Source: Frigididesulfovibrio sp031553235 (GTDB taxonomy: Bacteria > Desulfobacterota > Desulfovibrionia > Desulfovibrionales > Desulfovibrionaceae). Taken from it: 64,000 nucleotides of DNA. Location of the stretch: positions 52,616 through 116,615 of the forward strand of contig JAVBLS010000018.1 in NCBI GenBank assembly GCA_031553235.1. The letters run 5' to 3'. Under the pieces are notes generated by a model that saw only the letters and a program-made list of their open reading frames with translations, ran no database searches and was not told the origin of the DNA. The first letter of the stretch is position 1. Every line of letters begins with the position of its first letter. A program made the translations under genes and the position numbers. Below, in pieces: positions 23,627-31,799 of the stretch.

Positions 23627-24095
23627 ATTCGAATTCTGGTACCCCAAGTACCGGCTTCAGGAAGCCGGAGCCAAAGTAATTGTAGCCGGCCCGGAAAAAT
23701 CGAAAATCTATAAAAGCAAAGGCGGCATGGAGGCCATGGCCGACGCCGCCTTTGCCGAGATCAACCCGGCCGACGTCGACGCTCTGATCATTCCCGGCGG
23801 CTACGCCCCGGATATTCTGCGCCGACACAAAGCCTGCCTGGATCTGGTGCGCGGTGTCGACACGGCCGGCAAGCTCGTGGCTTTCATCTGCCACGCGGGC
23901 TGGGTGCCCATCTCGGCCGGCATCGTCAAAGGCCGCAGGCTGACCTCGTTTTCAGCCATCAAAGACGATTTGATCAATGCCGGTGCCCAATGGCAGGACG
24001 CCTCGGTGGTGCTGGACGGCAACTTCGTCACCTCCCGCATGCCCGACGATTTGCCCGTGTTCATGGCGGCCGTCATTGAGCAACTGAAAAAATAG
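23571..24095 (+). CDS. DJ-1/PfpI-family protein
   Basis: 174 residues with the class I glutamine-amidotransferase-like fold of DJ-1/PfpI: a Glu in the VLVENLYNEFEF segment, the PGGYAPD loop and the nucleophile elbow AFICHAGW, where Cys is the likely nucleophile. Members act as proteases, deglycases or glyoxalases; the activity here is unknown. The start has AAGGAG and overlaps the end of the YccF gene. A hairpin at 24118-24152 follows. Confidence 0.82.
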   Translation: MPELTGKTAVVLVENLYNEFEFWYPKYRLQEAGAKVIVAGPEKSKIYKSKGGMEAMADAAFAEINPADVDALIIPGGYAPDILRRHKACLDLVRGVDTAGKLVAFICHAGWVPISAGIVKGRRLTSFSAIKDDLINAGAQWQDASVVLDGNFVTSRMPDDLPVFMAAVIEQLKK

Positions 24096-24117
24096 CCTGT
24101 CTTTTTTTGGAATATAC

Positions 24118-24152
24118 AAGGCCGCCCGCTGTATTCGGCAACGGGCGGCCTT
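24118..24152. terminator. Bidirectional terminator between the DJ-1-family and menA-like genes
   Basis: AAGGCCGCCCG (24118-24128) pairs with CGGGCGGCCTT (24142-24152). On the minus strand it is followed by GTATATTCCAAAAAAAG, on the plus strand by GGTTGTTG. The genes on either side converge. Confidence 0.65.
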
Positions 24153-24172
24153 GGTTGTTGCTGTACCAGAGA

Positions 24173-25108
24173 TCAATTGAAGATCACGCCAAGAATCAGG
24201 ACCAGACCGTTGATCAGGTACATTTTGCGCACCAGATGCCCGTGACCGTCCAAAGCCAGACGGTCCGCGCCCGGGCTTTCGACCTGCCGCACCAGCCTGC
24301 AGGCAGCAAGGTGCAGGGGCAGGCTCAGAGCAATGCCCGCCCAGATCACCAGGCCGCAGACGCCTGAAAAGAATAGCCCGGCCATCATCAACCAGACGGC
24401 CGGCCACCAGGCGTAAAAAACCTGGCTTGAACACCGGGGCCCGAGCACATTGGCCAGTGTATGCTTGCCGGCCGCCTTGTCGGTTTCCAGTTCCGGCAGG
24501 CTTTGGAAATAAAGCACCCCCGCCACCATCAGACCGATGGGGGCTGCCAGGGTAAAAATATGGGCGGGTAACGCGGCCGTCAGAGCGTAATAGGCTCCCA
24601 CGGTCATGCCCAAGCCCATGTTCAGGCATACCATGACCTCGCCCAAAGCGCGACAGCCGTAGCGAATGGGCGGGGCGACATAAAACAGGGCGGAAAAAGC
24701 GCCCAGGAAGTAGACCGCCCACAGGCCGGGCAGGCCTGTGATCCGCACGCCGAAAAAGCTCAATACCGCGCCGAAAACCAGCAGGCCGACAATAGCCCGG
24801 CCTAGGGCCGATAGACTGATCAGCCCCTGCTGAATGACCCGCGAGCCGCCTATGTTCCCGCCGGCATCCACGCCCTGCAGGTGATCAAAGAGATCGTTGG
24901 CGAGGTTGGCCACGGTATGCAGGGCAAAGCCGATGCATAAAATACCGCTGAACAGGGCGGGGCTTGGCGCGATTCCAGTATCCTTCCAGGCAGCGGCATA
25001 GGCCAGGGAAAAAGGTATCAGGGTAACAATGAGAAAGGGCGGGCGGGCCGCCTGCCACCAAGCGGCAAACAGGCGCCGGCCATTGGATTGTGCTGTGCCG
25101 TCGGTCAT
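24173..25108 (-). CDS. menA: UbiA-family prenyltransferase, MenA type
   Basis: 311 residues and about 8 to 9 transmembrane helices. Both Asp-rich prenyl-diphosphate motifs are present: NDLFDHLQGVD near residue 70 and ETDKAAGKHTLAN near 200. The pattern fits 1,4-dihydroxy-2-naphthoate prenyltransferase of menaquinone synthesis, an enzyme that Desulfovibrionaceae need for anaerobic respiration, though other UbiA substrates are possible. The ATG at 25108 is chosen because upstream residues are Arg-rich and non-homologous; the ribosome-binding site is weak (AAGAG). Confidence 0.8.
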   Translation of the reverse strand: MTDGTAQSNGRRLFAAWWQAARPPFLIVTLIPFSLAYAAAWKDTGIAPSPALFSGILCIGFALHTVANLANDLFDHLQGVDAGGNIGGSRVIQQGLISLSALGRAIVGLLVFGAVLSFFGVRITGLPGLWAVYFLGAFSALFYVAPPIRYGCRALGEVMVCLNMGLGMTVGAYYALTAALPAHIFTLAAPIGLMVAGVLYFQSLPELETDKAAGKHTLANVLGPRCSSQVFYAWWPAVWLMMAGLFFSGVCGLVIWAGIALSLPLHLAACRLVRQVESPGADRLALDGHGHLVRKMYLINGLVLILGVIFN

Positions 25109-25210
25109 GGACGCTCTTCTTGAAAAGGATTGCCTAAGGGAGCCGTACAGCCCCGCTTCTCTGTTCGGGTAAGGCCGCCCCCGCAGGGCCGCCCTTGCCA
25201 AGTCGCCGGT

Positions 25211-25239
25211 TATATACCCGGAGAGTCACACTCCCGCAA
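25211..25239 (-). promoter_or_regulatory. Candidate sigma-70 promoter of the menA-like gene
   Basis: Minus strand TTGCGG (25234-25239), a 17-base spacer and TATATA (25211-25216). Confidence 0.45.
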
Positions 25240-25355
25240 GCCTTCACTCGCCCCGGCCAAACAACCGGCCTCCGGACAACCTGCTCGGGGTTGGCGGCCT
25301 CTCTTACCAAGAAACAAAAAGGACGGATTGCCGCCGCTTGCGGGCCGGTCGATGT

Positions 25356-25385
25356 TTGACAAGAGCCCGGAAAGAGGCCTACTTA
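25356..25385 (+). promoter_or_regulatory. Candidate sigma-70 promoter of the OB/HD gene and tmk
   Basis: A consensus TTGACA (25356-25361), an 18-base spacer and TACTTA (25380-25385), 49 bases before the start codon. Confidence 0.5.
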
Positions 25386-25433
25386 TCGCAACTCACACAT
25401 CCCTTGAAAACCGGGAACCCGGACAGACCGAGA

Positions 25434-26849
25434 ATGGAAAAACACCAATTCATTGAAGATCTCGCCCCCGGCATGGAAGTGGCGGATCTTTTTCTTCTTT
25501 CCTTTGCCCAACAGGCCCAGGCCAAGAACGGCCCTTACTGGCGTCTTGAATTCCGTGATGCCGGTGGAACAATCGGCGGCAAAATCTGGAGCCCGCTCAG
25601 CCGCAACTATCAGGACCTCACTCCCGGCAACCCGGTGTTCGTGCGCGGCCGGGTGGTCAGTTACCGCGACAAGCCGGAAATTTCCGTTGAGTCCATCGAC
25701 GTTCTGAGTGAGGCCAAAATCGCCCGCCTGGATCTTTCCCAGTTCATGCCGGCCTCGGCCAAGCCGCCGCGCGAAATGTTCGAGGAACTGAGGCGTCTGA
25801 TCAAAGATACCCTGAGCCACGAGCCCTGGCGGCGCTTTGCCGCCGCCGTGCTGGAGCATCCGGACATCGGCCCGGCCCTGCTGGTGGCCCCGGCGGCCAA
25901 AGCCATGCACCACGCCTATGCCGGGGGGCTGCTGGAACATACCCTCTCGGTCTGCCGGCTTTGTCTGCGTCTGTGCGACCACTACCCCTGCCTGGACCGC
26001 CAGGCACTGCTCATCGGAGCCCTGTGCCATGATCTCGGCAAGCTCTGGGAGCTTTCCCCGGGCATGGTGGCGGACTATACCACGCGCGGCCGGCTGATCG
26101 GGCATATTTCCCTGGTCCTGGGCGAACTGGAGCCGCTGTTGCGTGACTCCGGCCTGGAGCCCGAGGCGGCCGACCATCTGCGCCACATGATCCTCAGCCA
26201 CCACGGCAGCCGTGAATTCGGCTCACCGGTGCTGCCTTCCACGGCCGAGGCCATTGCCCTGCACTATGCCGACAACCTGGACGCCAAGCTCAACCAGGTG
26301 CAGGCCGCCCTCGACGCGAGCCTAGGCGGAGCGGCCCCAGGCTGGACCGCGTACGTGCCCGCCCTGGAACGCAGCCTTTATCGCGCCCCCCGGCCCCTTG
26401 CCGCAGAGACCCTTCTGGTGCCGGATGAACTCTCCAACACACCCGAGACCGCCTCGGTCGCAGACGCCACGCCGGCTTGCGAACCGACCGGCGAGCCGCC
26501 CGTTGCGGCCGTGGCCTGTTCCGAAGCAACGGAAACCCGGGAGTCCCCCCTTGCCTCGGGTTTCCTCTCCGAACCGGATCTCTCCCCTGTTCCGGAGGAT
26601 CTTCCCCCCTTTGAGGAAGACCCCTTGCCGTTGGTGGAAGATAACCCGGAATTTTCCTTTGCCCCGAGCGGTGAGCCGCCTTCTGTCCCGGACGATGAGC
26701 CGCCTTTTGCTCCAGATCCTCCGGAAACGCCGGATGCGCCCGTCCCAACCGAGGCGGCTCCCTTCGGCGAAGAGCCCGAAATGCCCAAAAAGGGCACGAA
26801 AAAAGCCGCGGCCAAGGCCATGGCCAAACCCCTGCCCCTGTTTGAGTAA
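25434..26849 (+). CDS. OB-fold/HD-domain protein (YhaM-like exoribonuclease)
   Basis: 471 residues. An N-terminal OB fold (about 1-100) is followed by an HD domain with HHAYAGGLLEHTLSV, CHDLGKLWEL and ILSHHGSREFGSP, the arrangement of the 3'-5' exoribonuclease YhaM. A long tail from about residue 325 is rich in Pro and Glu (repeats of EPP, PPFEEDPLP) and ends in a short Lys-rich segment; it looks disordered and is not part of the YhaM family. The stop overlaps the tmk start by one base, so the two genes are translationally coupled. Confidence 0.75.
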   Translation: MEKHQFIEDLAPGMEVADLFLLSFAQQAQAKNGPYWRLEFRDAGGTIGGKIWSPLSRNYQDLTPGNPVFVRGRVVSYRDKPEISVESIDVLSEAKIARLDLSQFMPASAKPPREMFEELRRLIKDTLSHEPWRRFAAAVLEHPDIGPALLVAPAAKAMHHAYAGGLLEHTLSVCRLCLRLCDHYPCLDRQALLIGALCHDLGKLWELSPGMVADYTTRGRLIGHISLVLGELEPLLRDSGLEPEAADHLRHMILSHHGSREFGSPVLPSTAEAIALHYADNLDAKLNQVQAALDASLGGAAPGWTAYVPALERSLYRAPRPLAAETLLVPDELSNTPETASVADATPACEPTGEPPVAAVACSEATETRESPLASGFLSEPDLSPVPEDLPPFEEDPLPLVEDNPEFSFAPSGEPPSVPDDEPPFAPDPPETPDAPVPTEAAPFGEEPEMPKKGTKKAAAKAMAKPLPLFE

Positions 26850-27499
26850 TGTTCATTACCTTTGAAGGCATGGAAGGCGCGGGCAAAGGCACCGTGATCG
26901 CAAGCGTGATTGCAAGGCTCACGGCCTTGGGCGTCGCCTTTGTGCAAACCCGCGAGCCCGGCGGCAGCGATCTGGGCGCGCCCATCCGTGCCCTGCTCCT
27001 GGACGCCCGCCGAGATATCGCGCCCAAGGCGGAACTGTTTCTCTACCTGGCCGACCGGGCTCAGCACGTGGAAAAAGTCGTTCGCCCGGCCCTGAACAGG
27101 GGGCTGCTGGTGCTGAGCGACCGCTATGCCGATTCCACCATTGTCTACCAGGGCTACGGGCGTGGCCTGGACGTCGGGGAACTGTTCCGGCTCAATGAAA
27201 TCGCCGTTTCCGGCCTATGGCCGGATCTGAGCATTATCCTGGATCTTCCCCCGGAAATGGGGTTGGAACGCGCCCTGCGGCGCAATGCCGAGCAAGGCCT
27301 GAGCGTGCGCGAGGGCCGCTTTGAAGCCGAAGCCCTGGCCTTTCATACGGCCGTACGCCAGGGATACCTGGATTGGGCCGGAAAAAACCCCGATAGATTC
27401 CGGGTGGTTGATGCCGCTCTGTCGCCGGAAAAAGTGCTGCATGCCGTTTGGAACTTGTTGTCGGAGCGTTTGCAGCTCCCTTCACCCGCAAACACGTGA
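26849..27499 (+). CDS. tmk: Thymidylate kinase
   Basis: Tmk phosphorylates dTMP to dTDP. The 216-residue protein has the P-loop FEGMEGAGKGT (GKGT where most homologues have GKST or GKTT), the D-R-Y motif SDRYADSTIVYQGYGRG and a lid-like Arg-rich segment ERALRRNAE. The start overlaps the stop of the upstream OB/HD gene and the LUD gene follows after seven bases. Confidence 0.93.
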   Translation: MFITFEGMEGAGKGTVIASVIARLTALGVAFVQTREPGGSDLGAPIRALLLDARRDIAPKAELFLYLADRAQHVEKVVRPALNRGLLVLSDRYADSTIVYQGYGRGLDVGELFRLNEIAVSGLWPDLSIILDLPPEMGLERALRRNAEQGLSVREGRFEAEALAFHTAVRQGYLDWAGKNPDRFRVVDAALSPEKVLHAVWNLLSERLQLPSPANT

Positions 27500-27506
27500 G
27501 GATGCC

Positions 27507-28328
27507 ATGAGTCCCGCCAAAAAGTCCCCCGCAACGAAACCGGCCAAAGCCGTCCCGGCGCCCAAGACCGCCGGGGCCCAAAAAACGGCCGCCAAAACGG
27601 CGAAAAACAGCGCCCCGGCCAAGCCCGCGCCGGCAAAAGCCCCTGCCGCCACAGCGGCGCAACCCGTTGCCGGTGTACAGGCCCCGGCTGAAAAGCTCTG
27701 GGAAATGCACCTGGCAACAACCGCCACCGCCCTGGCCAAACGTGGCTTTGAAGCCTCGGTTGTCGGCAGCGCCAAGGAAGCCGTGGATCTGGTGCTGCAA
27801 AATCTGCTGCCCCAAAGCAAGGCCAAGACCGTCGCCTTTGGCGGCTCCATGACCATCGTGGGTTCCGGTCTGTTCGAGGCCATGAAAAAGGCCGGAGGTG
27901 TCGCGGTGATGGACACCTACGACACCTCCAAAGGCCCGGAAGCGATGATCGAAATGCGTCGCAAGGCCATGGCCTGCGACTTCTATCTGACCTCGGCCAA
28001 TGCCCTGACCCGCGGCGGTGAAATTCTCTTTGTCGACGGCTTCGGCAACCGCCCGGCCTCGGTCCAGTTCGGCCCGCTCAAAGTGGTCCTGCTCATCGGC
28101 CGCAATAAGCTGGTGGACGACGTGGAAACGGGCATTCGACGGATCAAAAATTTTGCCGCCCCGGCCAATGCCCTGCGCCTGAATAAAAAAACGCCCTGCA
28201 CCAAGACCGGATTTTGCATGGACTGTGATTCGCCGGATCGGATCTGCTCCACCTGGACCATCCTTTCCCGCAGCCTCCCCAAGGGACGCATCCATGTGGT
28301 TCTGATCAACGAAGAAATCGGTTTTTAA
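27507..28328 (+). CDS. LUD-domain protein (lactate-utilization LutC/YkgG-like) with Lys/Ala/Pro tail
   Basis: 273 residues. From about residue 65 it is a LUD (DUF162) domain: TVAFGGSMTIVGSGLFEAM, YDTSKGPEA, SANALTRGGEILFVDGFGNR and a C-terminal Cys-rich CTKTGFCMDCDSPDRIC. LUD proteins such as LutC serve L-lactate oxidation complexes, but single LUD genes are common in Desulfovibrio and their role is unclear. Residues 1-60 are a basic, Ala/Pro/Lys-rich tail like that of AhcY here. GAGG precedes the ATG. Confidence 0.8.
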   Translation: MSPAKKSPATKPAKAVPAPKTAGAQKTAAKTAKNSAPAKPAPAKAPAATAAQPVAGVQAPAEKLWEMHLATTATALAKRGFEASVVGSAKEAVDLVLQNLLPQSKAKTVAFGGSMTIVGSGLFEAMKKAGGVAVMDTYDTSKGPEAMIEMRRKAMACDFYLTSANALTRGGEILFVDGFGNRPASVQFGPLKVVLLIGRNKLVDDVETGIRRIKNFAAPANALRLNKKTPCTKTGFCMDCDSPDRICSTWTILSRSLPKGRIHVVLINEEIGF

Positions 28329-28439
28329 ATATTTGGTGCGTGCACTGCCTGCGTGACGGCAGGCGAAGCCCGCCCATAAGCAACCGTACCCGCCCGGCGT
28401 CACTGTCGGACGGGTGCTTTCTTGCACGAGGCGGTCGGT

Positions 28440-28727
28440 TCACCCGGTCGCGCGCTCTTCTTCGAGGCACTTCTTCAGAGCGGAGACCCCCGAAGCGTGA
28501 ACCATTTTTACCGGGATGCCACCGGATTTGGCGTGCTGCACCACTTCTTTCCGAGCCGCGTGCGACACCTTGGCCGTGAACAGGACCATGAAATCCACGT
28601 CGCCCAGACGGTTTTTGATGCTCCGCTCCTGACCGGTGAAAACCTTCAGGCTGATGCCGAGATCCTTCGCCGTTTCTATATATTCTTTGTGCAGACGGTC
28701 CATGCCGCCCACCAGTGCTGCGCACAT
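28440..28727 (-). CDS. DUF2325-family protein
   Basis: 95 residues. The pattern MCAALVGGMDRLHKEYIETAKDLGISLKVFTG, then a DVDFMVLFTAKVSHAARKEV block, fits DUF2325, a small Rossmann-like family of unknown function often near metal or redox genes. The ATG has AAGGAG 7 bases upstream. A 25-base near-perfect palindrome at 28781-28805 sits where an operator would be, so the gene is probably under tight control, possibly by a metal-dependent repressor. Confidence 0.75.
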   Translation of the reverse strand: MCAALVGGMDRLHKEYIETAKDLGISLKVFTGQERSIKNRLGDVDFMVLFTAKVSHAARKEVVQHAKSGGIPVKMVHASGVSALKKCLEEERATG

Positions 28728-28780
28728 GTCTTTTTCTCCTTGTTGGATGTGAGCACAAGGCCCTCTTTATAAATGAAATT

Positions 28781-28805
28781 AAAAGTCATTGTCAATAACT
28801 TTTAT
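28781..28805. promoter_or_regulatory. Palindromic operator upstream of the DUF2325 gene
   Basis: TAAAAGTCATTG (28781-28792), a central T, then CAATAACTTTTA (28794-28805): 11 of 12 arm positions pair. AT-rich content and the ATTG-N-CAAT centre recall Fur-family boxes. It lies 54 bases upstream of the ATG. Confidence 0.6.
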
Positions 28806-28885
28806 AAAAAAAACCACACCCCGCCCTGAGGCAATCCAGTCTTGTCTCAGATAATTATATGATTTTATTAATTTTATTTGTAAAC

Positions 28886-28909
28886 AAAAGGACGCCACGG
28901 CGGACGTCC
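28886..28909 (-). terminator. Terminator of serS
   Basis: On the minus strand a short GGACG...CGTCC hairpin is followed by TTTTGTTT, 25 bases past the serS stop. Confidence 0.55.
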
Positions 28910-28934
28910 CCTTACTTTTGACAGGCAATCGCGC

Positions 28935-30212
28935 TCAGGCCGGGGTAATGGCTTCCACTCCCCCCATATACGGCACCAGGGCCTTGGGCAGCTTCACCGA
29001 GCCGTCGGCCTGCAGACCGTTTTCCACAATGGCCACCAGGGTACGGCCCACGGCCAGGCCCGAACCGTTCAGCGAGTGGGCCAATTCGGGCTTGCCGCCA
29101 CCTTTGGGTTTGAAGCGCAGGTTCATGCGCCGGGTCTGGAAATCTTCGCAGTTGGAGCAGGAGGAGATCTCCCGGTACTTGTTCTGCCCCGGCAGCCAGA
29201 CCTCCAGGTCGTACGTCTTGGACGAGGCGAAGCCCATATCGCCGGTGCACAGGGTGATCACCCGGTAAGGCAGTTCCAGGCGCTGCAGCAGGGTTTCCGC
29301 ATGGCCGCGCATCTTTTCCAGTTCGTCATAGGAAGTGTCCGGATGGGAAAGGCGGACCATCTCCACCTTGGTGAACTGGTGCTGGCGGATCAGTCCCCTG
29401 GTGTCCTTACCGTACGAGCCGGCCTCGGAGCGAAAGCACGGCGTCTGGGCGGTCAGGCCCAGGGGCAGGGCATCTTCCTCCAGGATCTCGCCGGCAAAAA
29501 GGTTGGTCAGGGGCACCTCGGCCGTGGGAATGAGGAAATAGTCCAACCCCTCGATCTTGAAAAGATCTTCGGCGAACTTCGGTAAATTCCCGGTGCCGGT
29601 CATGGTCGCGCGGTTGACCATCAGGGGTGGGTAAATTTCCGTATAACCGTGCTCGGTGGTGTGAATGTCCAGAAAGAAGTTGACCAGGGTCCGCTCCAGA
29701 CGCGCGGCCCAGCCCCGGTAAACCGTGAAACGGCTGCCGGCCAGCTTGGCGCCGCGCTCAAAATCCAGACCGCCGAGAAGTTCACAAATCTCCCAGTGCT
29801 CTTTGGCCGGGTAGGCAAAAGACGGCGGGGTGCCCCAGGAATGCAACACCGGGTTGTCGTTCTCATCCCTGCCGTCGGGCACGCTTTCGTGAGGAATGTT
29901 CGGCACCGAAAGCATCCAGGCCTCCTGCTCGGCCTTGACGCTTTCCACCCGGCCGTCCAACTCCCTGATTCGCTCATTGACCCCGGACATATGTTCGATC
30001 AGGGCCTCGGCGTCTTCGCCGGCCCTCCTCTTGGCCGCCACCTCGGAAGAAACCCGGTTGCGCTCGGCCTTCAGGGATTCCACTTCGGCCAGCAGGGTGC
30101 GGCGAATTTCATCCAGAGCGGCGAATTCCGCCATGTCGATGGCTGAACCGCGTCTGGCCAGAGCCCTGGCGACAATTTCAGGGTTGCGCTGCATCAGTTT
30201 CAGATCAAGCAT
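28935..30212 (-). CDS. serS: Seryl-tRNA synthetase
   Basis: Charges tRNA-Ser with serine. The 425-residue protein has the N-terminal coiled-coil arm (about 30-105, with KAERNRVSSEVAAKRR) and class II motifs: TEVPLTNLF, FRSEAGSYGKDTRG (motif 2) and GSGLAVGRTLVAI (motif 3), together with EISSCSNCEDFQ. The ATG at 30212 has GGAGG five bases upstream and gives the usual MLDLKLMQRNPE start; the frame is open nine codons further without homology. Confidence 0.96.
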   Translation of the reverse strand: MLDLKLMQRNPEIVARALARRGSAIDMAEFAALDEIRRTLLAEVESLKAERNRVSSEVAAKRRAGEDAEALIEHMSGVNERIRELDGRVESVKAEQEAWMLSVPNIPHESVPDGRDENDNPVLHSWGTPPSFAYPAKEHWEICELLGGLDFERGAKLAGSRFTVYRGWAARLERTLVNFFLDIHTTEHGYTEIYPPLMVNRATMTGTGNLPKFAEDLFKIEGLDYFLIPTAEVPLTNLFAGEILEEDALPLGLTAQTPCFRSEAGSYGKDTRGLIRQHQFTKVEMVRLSHPDTSYDELEKMRGHAETLLQRLELPYRVITLCTGDMGFASSKTYDLEVWLPGQNKYREISSCSNCEDFQTRRMNLRFKPKGGGKPELAHSLNGSGLAVGRTLVAIVENGLQADGSVKLPKALVPYMGGVEAITPA

Positions 30213-30279
30213 GGGGCCTCCGGGGCCGGGCGCCGGCATTTCCGCCGGCCGGGCGGGAAAAAGATTCCAGGGAAAAATA

Positions 30280-30313
30280 GGCCTGAATCACCCCGCGTTT
30301 CGGGAGTCAGGCC
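30280..30313 (-). terminator. Hairpin with T-run in the serS leader
   Basis: GGCCTGA and TCAGGCC enclose an inner CCCG/CGGG stem; on the minus strand the stem is followed by TATTTTT, 68 bases before the serS ATG. It could be an attenuator or a 5' stabilising hairpin. Confidence 0.45.
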
Positions 30314-30448
30314 GTGAATTCTTTACCAAAAGGCAAGGCAAAAGGCAAACCCCGGCCGGGCGGAGACGCTTTCTGGACAAGGCAGGCGAAGACGGATAGT
30401 AAGTTATTTTTCATTCATTGTACGCGCGTCGACGCGCAGGAGACGGAC

Positions 30449-31150
30449 ATGAAACAATCGGACGCCACCGCCCTTGCCTGCGTTCTCGGCATTATCGCAA
30501 TTTTCGCCTTTGTTCCGGCCGTGATGGACGGCTTCATCAGCCTGACCGTCGCCCATCCTTACCTGATGAGTGCCGTGAAATTCGCTGTGCTCTCCACTTT
30601 CGGCGAGTGTCTGGGCCTGCGGGTGGCCACGGGCGTCTGGAACAAGCCGGGCTTCGGCGTGCTGCCCAAGGCTCTGGTCTGGGCGCTGCTCGGTGTGGGC
30701 ATTCGCGCCGCCTTCACGATTTTTTCCAACGGCGCCCCACAGATTCTCGTGGAACTCGGCCTGCCGGTCACCCCGGCGGAGATCAAGACCGGCGCCTTCG
30801 GCACCAGGGTCTTGCTCGCCTTCAGTATCAGCGTGACCATCAACCTCATCTTCGCCCCGGTGTTCATGACCCTGCACAAGATCACCGACATGCACATCGC
30901 GGCCACGGGCGGCAGCATGCACGGCTTTTTCTCGCGCATCGACGTGGCTGAAGTCCTTTCCCGCATCAACTGGAAGGCCCTGTGGGGGTTTGTCTTCAAA
31001 AAGACCCTGCCTTTCTTCTGGGTGCCCGCCCATGTGGTGACCTTTCTCATTCCCGGCCATTTTCAGGTGCTCTATGCAGCCGTTCTGGGCATTGCCCTCG
31101 GGCTGATCCTGGCCACGGCCGGGCGAAAAAAGACTGGAGCCCCGGCCTGA
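30449..31150 (+). CDS. Conserved integral membrane protein of unknown function
   Basis: 233 residues with about five or six hydrophobic segments (ALACVLGIIAIFAFVPAVM, ALVWALLGVGIRAAF, VLLAFSISVTINLIFAPVFMTL, PFFWVPAHVVTFLIP, VLYAAVLGIALGLILATAG). I do not recognise a family. CAGGAG lies 8 bases before the ATG. It is divergent from serS and followed after 23 bases by another unknown gene, probably in the same transcript. Confidence 0.7.
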   Translation: MKQSDATALACVLGIIAIFAFVPAVMDGFISLTVAHPYLMSAVKFAVLSTFGECLGLRVATGVWNKPGFGVLPKALVWALLGVGIRAAFTIFSNGAPQILVELGLPVTPAEIKTGAFGTRVLLAFSISVTINLIFAPVFMTLHKITDMHIAATGGSMHGFFSRIDVAEVLSRINWKALWGFVFKKTLPFFWVPAHVVTFLIPGHFQVLYAAVLGIALGLILATAGRKKTGAPA

Positions 31151-31173
31151 ACCGAACAGCTCAAAGGAACCCC

Positions 31174-31581
31174 ATGTCCGACGCCTCCCTTCAAGACTTC
31201 ATGACCGGTTGGACCGACGATCCCGTCGGCGCCAAGCCGCTGTTTGAATCCTTGCATGCCCGGCTGCAAAGTCTCGGCGCGCGTTGCAAATACAAATATC
31301 GCCCCGGGGTGAGCTTTTCCGTGCGCGGCTCCCACCCCGACGGCAAGCGCGAACTTTTTGTGCTGGTGGACGTCATCGACGACGACCCCGAAGCCCGCTG
31401 GCTTTCCGTCTGTTTTTTCGCAGATCTCGTCGACGACCCCGAGGAACGCGGCGACGTGGTCCCGGCCGGCCTCATGGGGCAAGATGCCCGCTGCTTCGAT
31501 GTCGACGCCGTCGACTCCGCTTTGACCTCCTACCTGCAAAAACGTCTGAACCACGCTTTTGCAGGCGCGGCTTCGGCCTGA
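31174..31581 (+). CDS. Conserved hypothetical protein (135 aa)
   Basis: A cytoplasmic, acidic alpha/beta-looking protein (YKYRPGVSFSVRGSHPDGKRELFVLVDVIDDDPEARWLSVCFFADLV). No family is recognised and no catalytic motif is apparent. AAAGGA precedes the ATG at 31174. It follows the membrane protein gene by 23 bases; rpoN comes 218 bases later, a gap in which I see no gene. Confidence 0.65.
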   Translation: MSDASLQDFMTGWTDDPVGAKPLFESLHARLQSLGARCKYKYRPGVSFSVRGSHPDGKRELFVLVDVIDDDPEARWLSVCFFADLVDDPEERGDVVPAGLMGQDARCFDVDAVDSALTSYLQKRLNHAFAGAASA

Positions 31582-31799
31582 CCTTCTTTCCGCGCCTGGT
31601 ACGATTGCGTTGCCCGGCGCGGGGTGCTCCGTCCGTATGCCAAAAATCCGCCTTCCCTTCAGTCGTCTTTGTCTTTCGTTCCGCCTGCCCACTCAAAGTC
31701 CCGACGGAGTAGGCGTCATTGGAATAGGCACAGAGCTTGCAGTTAGAGAGTTCCTGTGGCATTGTCGACTCATCGACAGGGAACAACAAAGGACGACGC

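Larger units (their letters stand above)
25109..25433. other. Divergent intergenic region
   Basis: There is no gene in these 325 bases. It holds outward-facing promoters: one for menA (25211-25239) and one for the OB/HD gene (25356-25385). Confidence 0.5.

Noticed and set aside
26849..27499. Inactive thymidylate kinase because of GKGT in the P-loop
   Set aside because: The Lys and Thr that matter are present and the rest of the enzyme is normal.
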